Below the pieces are notes generated by a model. It was not told where the DNA came from. It did no database searches and worked only from the letters and a program-made list of their open reading frames with translations. Of a stretch of 64,000 bases of DNA, positions 58,972 to 64,000 are shown piece after piece (the first letter of the stretch is position 1; the number at the start of each line of letters is the position of its first letter). The DNA is taken from NCBI GenBank assembly GCA_036558005.1, contig DATBGO010000235.1, positions 30,681-94,680 on the forward strand. Direction: 5' to 3'. Made by a program: the position numbers and the translations under genes. The stretch comes from DATBGO01 sp036558005. Lineage in GTDB: Bacteria; Actinomycetota; Actinomycetes; Streptosporangiales; Streptosporangiaceae.

Positions 58972-60690
58972 GTGGTCATGGAGACAGACAGCCGCCGGAC
59001 CGGCCTCGGCGCGATCATCGGCGTGCTCACCGCCGCCGTCGCCGTCGGGATCGCCGAGCTGGTAGCCGGTTTCACCGGCGAGAACACCTGGCCGGTCGTC
59101 GCGGTGGGCCAAGTCTCGATCAATTTCACCCCGGCCCCGGTGAAGAACTTCGCGATCAGCGCGTTCGGCTCGCATGACAAGCTCGTCCTGGTCAGCGGCA
59201 TCCTCGTGGTGCTGGTGATCTTCGCGGCGCTGATCGGCGTGGCGGCGATGCGCCGGTTCGAGTACGGGCTGGCCGGGCTGGTCGCGTTCGCGCTGGTCGG
59301 CATCGCCGCCGCGGCGACCCGGCCGAACGCGCCCGCGACCGCGGTGCTGCCGACGCTGATCGGCGCGGCGGGGGGCGCGGGCATGATGGCGCTGCTGCTG
59401 CGGGCGGCCGGCCAGGCCCCGGGCCGCCAGGCCGCCGGAAACCGGGCCGCCGGTAACCAGGCGGCGGGCGCGGCGGGCCAGGGCCGGGCGGCAGGCAGCA
59501 CGGGACCGGGCAGTACGCCGGGCGGCAGGCCGGCCGCCGGCCGCCCGGGTGTCAGGCCCGGGGCGTACCGGCCCGGCCCGCCGGCCCGGTACGGATCGCG
59601 TCCCGGCGTCCCGGCCGATCCCGAGCGCAGGCGGCTGCTGATCACCGGGGCAGCCGCGGTGGGCACAGCAGCGCTCAGCGGGCTGGCCGGCCGCGCGCTG
59701 GCCGAGCGGACCGGGGTCAGCCAGGCCCAGCGGGCGCTGCGGCTGCCACCGCCGGCCCGGCCGGCCCCGCCCCTTCCGGCGGGCACGGACCTGCGGATTC
59801 CCGGGCTGAGCACGTTCATCACCCCGAACAACTCCTTTTACCGGGTGGACACCGCGATCGTGCTGCCCGAGGTGGTGCCCGCCAGCTGGCAGCTGCGGAT
59901 CCACGGCATGGTCAGCCGGGAGATCACGCTGACCTTCGACGAGCTGATCCGGCGCCCGCTGATCGAGGACTACATCACCCTGACCTGTGTTTCCAACCCG
60001 GTGGCCGGGCCGTACGTCGGCAACGCGAAGTGGCTGGGCGCGAGCCTGACCGCGCTGCTGCGCCAGGCGGGGGTGCGCGCTGGCGCGGACCAGATGCTGT
60101 GCACCTCCGCTGACGGGTTCACCTCAGGGACGCCGCTGCAGACCGCGATGGACGGCAGGGACGCGATGATCGCGGTGGCGATGAACGGCGCCGCCCTGCC
60201 GGTCGCGCACGGCTTCCCGGCCCGGATGGTCGTCCCCGGCCTGTACGGCTACGTCTCGGCCTGCAAGTGGATCACTGATATCGAGGTGACCACGTTCCGG
60301 TCATCGGTCGCGTACTGGGCGCAGCGCGGCTGGGATCAGCAGGCGCCGATCAAGACCGAGTCCCGGATCGACGTGCCCGGCGGGGACACCCAGGTCAAGC
60401 CGGGGCCGACCCGGATCGCCGGCGTGGCCTGGGCGCAGCACAAGGGCATCGAGGCGGTCGAGGTGCGGGTGGACCGCGGCCCGTGGCAGCAGGCCAGGCT
60501 CGCCGCGGTGCCCGGCGTGGACACCTGGCGGCAGTGGGTGCTGGACTGGACGGCCACCCCGGGCGGCCATGTCATCGAGGCGCGGGCGACCGACAAGACC
60601 GGCTTCACCCAGACGGCCGCGCAGGCGCCGCCGGAGCCGAACGGCGCGACCGGCTACCCGGCCGTCTCGGTCAGCGTGCTCAACGCCTAG
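58972..60690 (+). CDS. Membrane-bound sulfite-oxidase-like molybdopterin oxidoreductase
   Basis: 572 residues. Four to five N-terminal spans (GLGAIIGVLTAAVAVGIAELVAGF, LVLVSGILVVLVIFAALIGVAAM, YGLAGLVAFALVGIAAAA, AVLPTLIGAAGGAGMMALLL), a low-complexity linker, a further hydrophobic stretch (RRLLITGAAAVGTAALSGLAGRA), then the oxidoreductase domain: TPNNSFYRVDTAIVLP, LTCVSNPVAGPYVGNAKWLG with the Mo-binding Cys, and GYVSACKWITDIEV. The dimerization domain closes the chain. The catalytic part is outside the membrane. Likely a sulfoxide or sulfite redox enzyme; donor unknown. GTG 58972 is leaderless under the SigK-type promoter. Confidence 0.88.
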   Translation: MVMETDSRRTGLGAIIGVLTAAVAVGIAELVAGFTGENTWPVVAVGQVSINFTPAPVKNFAISAFGSHDKLVLVSGILVVLVIFAALIGVAAMRRFEYGLAGLVAFALVGIAAAATRPNAPATAVLPTLIGAAGGAGMMALLLRAAGQAPGRQAAGNRAAGNQAAGAAGQGRAAGSTGPGSTPGGRPAAGRPGVRPGAYRPGPPARYGSRPGVPADPERRRLLITGAAAVGTAALSGLAGRALAERTGVSQAQRALRLPPPARPAPPLPAGTDLRIPGLSTFITPNNSFYRVDTAIVLPEVVPASWQLRIHGMVSREITLTFDELIRRPLIEDYITLTCVSNPVAGPYVGNAKWLGASLTALLRQAGVRAGADQMLCTSADGFTSGTPLQTAMDGRDAMIAVAMNGAALPVAHGFPARMVVPGLYGYVSACKWITDIEVTTFRSSVAYWAQRGWDQQAPIKTESRIDVPGGDTQVKPGPTRIAGVAWAQHKGIEAVEVRVDRGPWQQARLAAVPGVDTWRQWVLDWTATPGGHVIEARATDKTGFTQTAAQAPPEPNGATGYPAVSVSVLNA

Positions 60691-60774
60691 CGGGGCCGAA
60701 CTCGGGGCTGGTAAGGAGGTGGAAGTCCCCGGCGGCCGTATACGCGCGGCGGCGCTGGCTCGTAGCCTCTGTCT

Positions 60775-61479
60775 ATGAGCGCAGGGATGACGCAGCGGCT
60801 GGAGACCGAGCACAAATACGAGGTCGGCGCGGACTTCACGCTGCCGGACCTGGCGGGCCTGGCGGCCGGGCTGAGCGTGACCGGGCCGGCCGTTCATCAC
60901 CTCGACGCCAGCTATTTCGATACCCCTGACCTGCGGCTTGCCGCCGCTGGCATCACGCTCAGGCGGCGGACCGGCGGGACCGACGCGGGCTGGCATCTCA
61001 AGCTCCCGGTCAGCGCGGGAACCCGCAGGGAGCTGCACGCGCCGCTGGGCGACGGCCCGGCGGCGGTGCCAGGGGTGCTGGCGCGCCAGGTGGCCGGCCA
61101 GGCCGCGGGGCAGCCGCTGCGGCTGGTCGCGATCCTGACCACCATCCGCACCGTCTGGCGGCTCACCGGGCCCGGCGGCGAGGCCCGCGCCGAGGTCGCC
61201 GACGACCAGGTCACCGGCCAGCGGCCAGACCTCGGCACGACGGTGAGCTGGCGGGAGATCGAGGTCGAGCTGACCGGCGGCGGGCCGGACATCCTCGCCG
61301 CGGCCGGGGCCCGGCTGCGCGCCGCGGGCGCCCGGCCGTCCGCCGCTGCCAGCAAGCTCAGCCGGGTGCTCGGCCTGGCCCCTGACGGCTCCGCTCCAGC
61401 TGATTCAGCTCCAGATGACCCGGCTCCAGATGACCCAGATCCAGGCGAAGCCGGCGGGCGCCAGGCTGCGGGCGGCTGA
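60775..61479 (+). CDS. CYTH domain protein
   Basis: 234 residues. ETEHKYEV at the N-terminus is the E-x-E-x-K triphosphate tunnel motif; DASYFDTPDLRLAAAGITLRRRTGG and WHLKLPVSAGTRRE carry the Arg/Lys lining, and WREIEVEL the later acidic strand. Enzymes of this fold hydrolyse triphosphates (thiamine-PPP, polyphosphate). The usual fused CHAD domain is missing; instead the end is an Asp/Pro-rich tail (APADSAPDDPAPDDPDPGE). ATG 60775 has TAGCCT 6 nt upstream (leaderless). Confidence 0.87.
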   Translation: MSAGMTQRLETEHKYEVGADFTLPDLAGLAAGLSVTGPAVHHLDASYFDTPDLRLAAAGITLRRRTGGTDAGWHLKLPVSAGTRRELHAPLGDGPAAVPGVLARQVAGQAAGQPLRLVAILTTIRTVWRLTGPGGEARAEVADDQVTGQRPDLGTTVSWREIEVELTGGGPDILAAAGARLRAAGARPSAAASKLSRVLGLAPDGSAPADSAPDDPAPDDPDPGEAGGRQAAGG

Positions 61480-61481
61480 GC

Positions 61482-62321
61482 GTGGCCGCCAGGCGCCGGG
61501 CGTTCCGGCAGGTCGACGTGTTCTCCGCCGCCGCGTTCCGGGGCAACCCGCTGGCCGTGGTCCTGGACGGCTCGGACCTGGACACCGGGCGGATGCAGCA
61601 GCTCGCCAGCTGGACCAACCTGTCGGAGACCACGTTCGTGCTGCCGCCGTCCGACGACCGCGCCGACTACCAGGTCCGGATCTTCACCACCGACCTGGAG
61701 TTGCCGTTCGCCGGCCATCCCACGCTCGGCACCTGCCACGCCTGGCTGTCGGCCGGCGGCGCGCCCAGGGACCCGGACATGATCATCCAGCAGTGCGGGG
61801 CGGGCCTGGTCCGGATCCGCCCGGACGCGGGCCGGCTCGCCTTCGCCGCGCCGCCGCTGGTGCGCTCGGGCCCGGCCGACGAGCCGCTGGTCATCCGGAT
61901 CGCCGGGATGCTGGGCATCGGGCGGGCCGAGATCCTGGCCGCCGAGTGGGCCGACAACGGGCCCGGCTGGGTCGCGGTGCTGCTCGCCAGCGCGCAGGCG
62001 GTGCTGGACCTGCGCCCCGCCGCGGTGGACATCGACCTGGGCGTGGCCGGGCCGTACCCGGCGGGGTCGCCGGAGGCGATCGAGGTGCGCGCGTTCCTGC
62101 CCAGCAACGGCACGACCGCGGAGGACCCGGTCACCGGCAGCCTGAACGCGTCGCTGGCCAGCTGGCTGCTGCGCGACGGCCTGCTGACCGCGCCGTACGT
62201 GGCCAGCCAGGGCACCGCGCTCGGGCGGCTCGGCCGGGTTCACATCGCCCAGGACGACGACGGGACCATCTGGGTCGGCGGCGACACCACCACCTTGATC
62301 GAGGGTGCGGTCGAGCTGTAG
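61482..62321 (+). CDS. PhzF family isomerase
   Basis: 279 residues. AFRQVDVFSAAAFRGNPLAVVLDG is the PhzF start; the catalytic Glu is in NLSETTFVLPP, and LPFAGHPTLGTCHAWL and SNGTTAEDPVTGSLNASL are the two-domain signatures. PhzF in phenazine synthesis isomerizes DHHA; most genomic homologues have unknown substrates, and no phenazine genes are nearby. GTG 61482 begins 2 nt after the CYTH stop, so they are one transcript. Confidence 0.88.
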   Translation: MAARRRAFRQVDVFSAAAFRGNPLAVVLDGSDLDTGRMQQLASWTNLSETTFVLPPSDDRADYQVRIFTTDLELPFAGHPTLGTCHAWLSAGGAPRDPDMIIQQCGAGLVRIRPDAGRLAFAAPPLVRSGPADEPLVIRIAGMLGIGRAEILAAEWADNGPGWVAVLLASAQAVLDLRPAAVDIDLGVAGPYPAGSPEAIEVRAFLPSNGTTAEDPVTGSLNASLASWLLRDGLLTAPYVASQGTALGRLGRVHIAQDDDGTIWVGGDTTTLIEGAVEL

Positions 62322-63251
62322 CTACCCGGTGCCCGCCGCCCGCGCCGCGGCGCCGCACAGGCCGGCCAGGTCGTCGAGTATCTGCGGGAACATCGTCTTG
62401 GCCAGGGTGAGGTGCCCGTGGCCGGTCAGCAGGTGCGCCCGGGCGCCGGGGATGTGCGCGGCCAGCCACTGGCCGTGCGTGAACGGCACCATCCGGTCCT
62501 GGTCGCCCTGCCAGATCGCGACCGGGACCTGCCCGCCGAGTTCCTCGGGGGTGAAGCCCCAGCCGGACACGAACGCCAGGTCGTCGTCGCGCCAGCCGGC
62601 GATGCCGTTTCGGACCGAGGCTCGCAGCGAGGCCGCCAGGTACTCGGCGTAGTCGTCGGTCAGCGCGGCGATGTCGGCGGCTGAGGCCAGGTCGCCGAGC
62701 CCGGCCGCGACGGCCCCGGCGGTGACCTCGCGCAGGTACTCCGCGGCCGCCTCGATGAACGCGGTCACCTGCGTCTCGCCCGCGGCCGCGGCGGCGAACT
62801 CCTCGATGTTCTCCTGGCCCATCCCGGCCTGCCAGTCCAGCCCTTCGCTGTCGCGCGGCGCGACCGCGGCGATGGTGGCCGCCGCCAGGCAGCGGCCGGG
62901 CATCCGGGCGGCGCAGGCCAGGGTGTGCGGGCCGCCGCCGGACCAGCCGGCGGTGACGAACTCCCCCGCGCCGAGATGGTCCAGGATCGCGGCCACGTCG
63001 GGCGCGGCGTCCGCCACCCGCCGGCCGGGCTGCGCGGTTGACCCGCCGTATCCGGGCCGGGCGTAGCGGATCGTGCGCAGCCCGCGGTCCGCCGCCGCCC
63101 GCGTCATCGGGCCGAACGCGACCAGGCCGGACGGCGTGCCGCTGTGCAGGACCAGCGGCAGCCCGTCCGGGGGCCCGCTGACCAGCACGTCGAGTGTCCG
63201 GCCATCGGGGGCGGTGACAGCGAGGCGAATATCGTTCGAGGCCATCGTCAT
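62322..63251 (-). CDS. Alpha/beta hydrolase
   Basis: 309 residues. Nucleophile elbow TAGWSGGGPHTLACA (G-x-S-x-G), oxyanion region VLHSGTPSGLVAFGP, acid in AIWQGDQDRMVPF and His in HLLTGHGHLTL. Substrate unknown. The frame extends to 63452, but ATG 63251 follows a -10-like TACCCT by 7 nt and fits the family length. Converges on phzF-like gene with no gap. Confidence 0.87.
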   Translation of the reverse strand: MTMASNDIRLAVTAPDGRTLDVLVSGPPDGLPLVLHSGTPSGLVAFGPMTRAAADRGLRTIRYARPGYGGSTAQPGRRVADAAPDVAAILDHLGAGEFVTAGWSGGGPHTLACAARMPGRCLAAATIAAVAPRDSEGLDWQAGMGQENIEEFAAAAAGETQVTAFIEAAAEYLREVTAGAVAAGLGDLASAADIAALTDDYAEYLAASLRASVRNGIAGWRDDDLAFVSGWGFTPEELGGQVPVAIWQGDQDRMVPFTHGQWLAAHIPGARAHLLTGHGHLTLAKTMFPQILDDLAGLCGAAARAAGTG

Positions 63252-63304
63252 TAGCCAGAGGGTAACTAGGCCAGCCGGCCAGCGCCATTGGCCAGCCGCG
63301 GGGT

Positions 63305-63820
63305 TCACCCGGCGTTCAGCCGCCAGACCTGCTCGCCCTCGACCTCTTCGGCGGTGAGGGTCAGGCCGGCCCGGCTGGCCACCTGCTGCGAGGCCCGGTG
63401 CGAGGGGTGGATCGCGGCGTTGATCACGCTCGCGCCCTGCTCGCGCAGCCATCCCACCAGCGCGGCCGCCGCCTCGGACGCGTAGCCGCGGCCCTGCCAG
63501 GGCATCCCGATCACCCAGGCCACCCAGGCGGACCAGGCCGTTTCCTTCCTGATCACGGTCGCCTGGACGGTGCCGACCGGCTCGCGGGTGGCCCGCAGCC
63601 GGACGATCCAGTTCAGCCAGAGCTCGGCCGGGCTGCCCGAGCCGTCCACCTGCCGCTGGTACCGGCGGCGCAGCTCGCTGACCGTCGGCGGGCTGCCGTC
63701 GATGTACTCATACAGCTGTTCGGCGGCCAGCACGGCCGTCATCGGCCCCGCGTCCGCCGGGCGCAGCCGGGTCAGGATCAGGCGGCTTGTGCTGATCGCC
63801 GTCATGCCGAACGCGCGCAT
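63305..63820 (-). CDS. GNAT family N-acetyltransferase
   Basis: 171 residues. RimJ/RimL-like GNAT: TSRLILTRLRPADAGPMTAVL at the start, WVIGMPWQGRGYASEAAAALVGWL with the acetyl-CoA pyrophosphate loop (Q/R-G-x-G-x-A), and IHPSHRASQQVASRAGLTL at the end. Acetylates a protein N-terminus or small molecule. ATG 63820, or ATG 63805 five codons in; upstream is a hairpin repeat array. Confidence 0.85.
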   Translation of the reverse strand: MRAFGMTAISTSRLILTRLRPADAGPMTAVLAAEQLYEYIDGSPPTVSELRRRYQRQVDGSGSPAELWLNWIVRLRATREPVGTVQATVIRKETAWSAWVAWVIGMPWQGRGYASEAAAALVGWLREQGASVINAAIHPSHRASQQVASRAGLTLTAEEVEGEQVWRLNAG

Positions 63821-63875
63821 TCTCCAACTGTGCCAGCGATCCGCGAGGCCCGGGCTCGTCCCGGTCCGAGCGGAT

Positions 63876-64000
63876 CGCTCCAGGGGGTGTGGGGGGCTGG
63901 TCTCCGCCCCCCACACAAGCACCGCTCCAGGGGGTGTGGGGGGCTGGTCTCCGCCCCCCACACAAGCACCGCTCCAGGGGGTGTGGGGGGCTGGTCTCCG
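63876..64000. repeat. 47-bp tandem repeat with perfect hairpins, runs off the edge
   Basis: Two full copies and 31 bp of a third, identical base for base, period 47 (63876, 63923, 63970). Each unit holds 11-bp arms GTGTGGGGGGC / GCCCCCCACAC around an 8-nt loop TGGTCTCC. The array continues past the window. It lies upstream of the acetyltransferase on that strand, so may be a terminator array for a gene beyond the edge or a mobile repeat. Confidence 0.9.

Noticed and set aside
61482..62321. Phenazine biosynthesis cluster
   Set aside because: Only a PhzF-family isomerase is present; no phzA-E or phzG nearby.
63876..64000. 47-bp period, considered as CRISPR
   Set aside because: Whole unit is identical with no variable spacer.

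Overview
The window is about 72% GC, densely packed and strongly G/C-biased at third codon positions. It carries actinobacterial markers: an ergothioneine cluster, sepH, a RamB regulator beside isocitrate lyase, a SigK/RskA pair, DUF1707, a HelR-type helicase, a fused TrpE(G) with a leader peptide, and a class A RNase P RNA. This fits a chromosomal piece of a filamentous or soil actinomycete. A Streptosporangiales or Streptomyces-like relative is my inference; I cannot name the species. No tRNA, rRNA, CRISPR array, transposase or prophage was seen. No stretch longer than about 300 bases lacks a gene.

Layout. 0-5 kb: AdoMet decarboxylase, then the convergent ergothioneine genes egtA-egtB-egtC/egtD, with egtC and egtD in one open frame. 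4.9-10.5 kb: disulfide oxidoreductase, MetE-like methyltransferase, DUF1707 protein, a class I amidotransferase homologue lacking its catalytic Cys, and a flavohaemoglobin-like protein. 10.6-14.1 kb: nucleotide metabolism, with a cytidylyltransferase-like protein coupled to a dCMP-deaminase-like protein facing a thyA-folA-HIT operon. 14.2-20.2 kb: secreted protein, TrpE(G) with a Trp-codon attenuator, FtsH, DUF1003 protein. 20.2-28.8 kb: an FxSxx-COOH type RiPP island with a precursor, a radical SAM/SPASM enzyme (FxsB), an HExxH peptide-modification protein, an NB-ARC/TPR protein (FxsT), a second STAND NTPase with TPRs, and a neighbouring pentapeptide-repeat membrane protein. 28.9-36 kb: enoyl-CoA hydratase, ramB/aceA, glycosyltransferase, MarR/MFS pair. 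36-42.4 kb: sepH, PEBP lipoprotein, a large low-complexity membrane-anchored protein, a small protein, an MFS exporter. 42.6-51.9 kb: helR, small membrane proteins, a two-component system with a PepSY protein, secreted proteins, an HTH/Clp-N protein under two copies of one operator, and a thioredoxin-fold protein. 52-56.9 kb: GntR/ABC operon, rnpB, RNase H/phosphatase and zinc-ribbon protein. 57-64 kb: PPOX protein, rskA-sigK divergent from a molybdopterin oxidoreductase with matching promoters, CYTH protein, PhzF isomerase, hydrolase, acetyltransferase, and a 47-bp tandem hairpin repeat running off the right edge.

Most interesting: the FxSxx island (precursor ends FQASI, not the canonical F-x-S-x-x), the EgtC-EgtD fusion, the Cys-to-Ser amidotransferase, the duplicated operator before the HTH/Clp-N gene, and the two matching SigK-type promoters. 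Several genes have an actinobacterial -10 element 5-8 nt before the start codon, suggesting leaderless transcripts.
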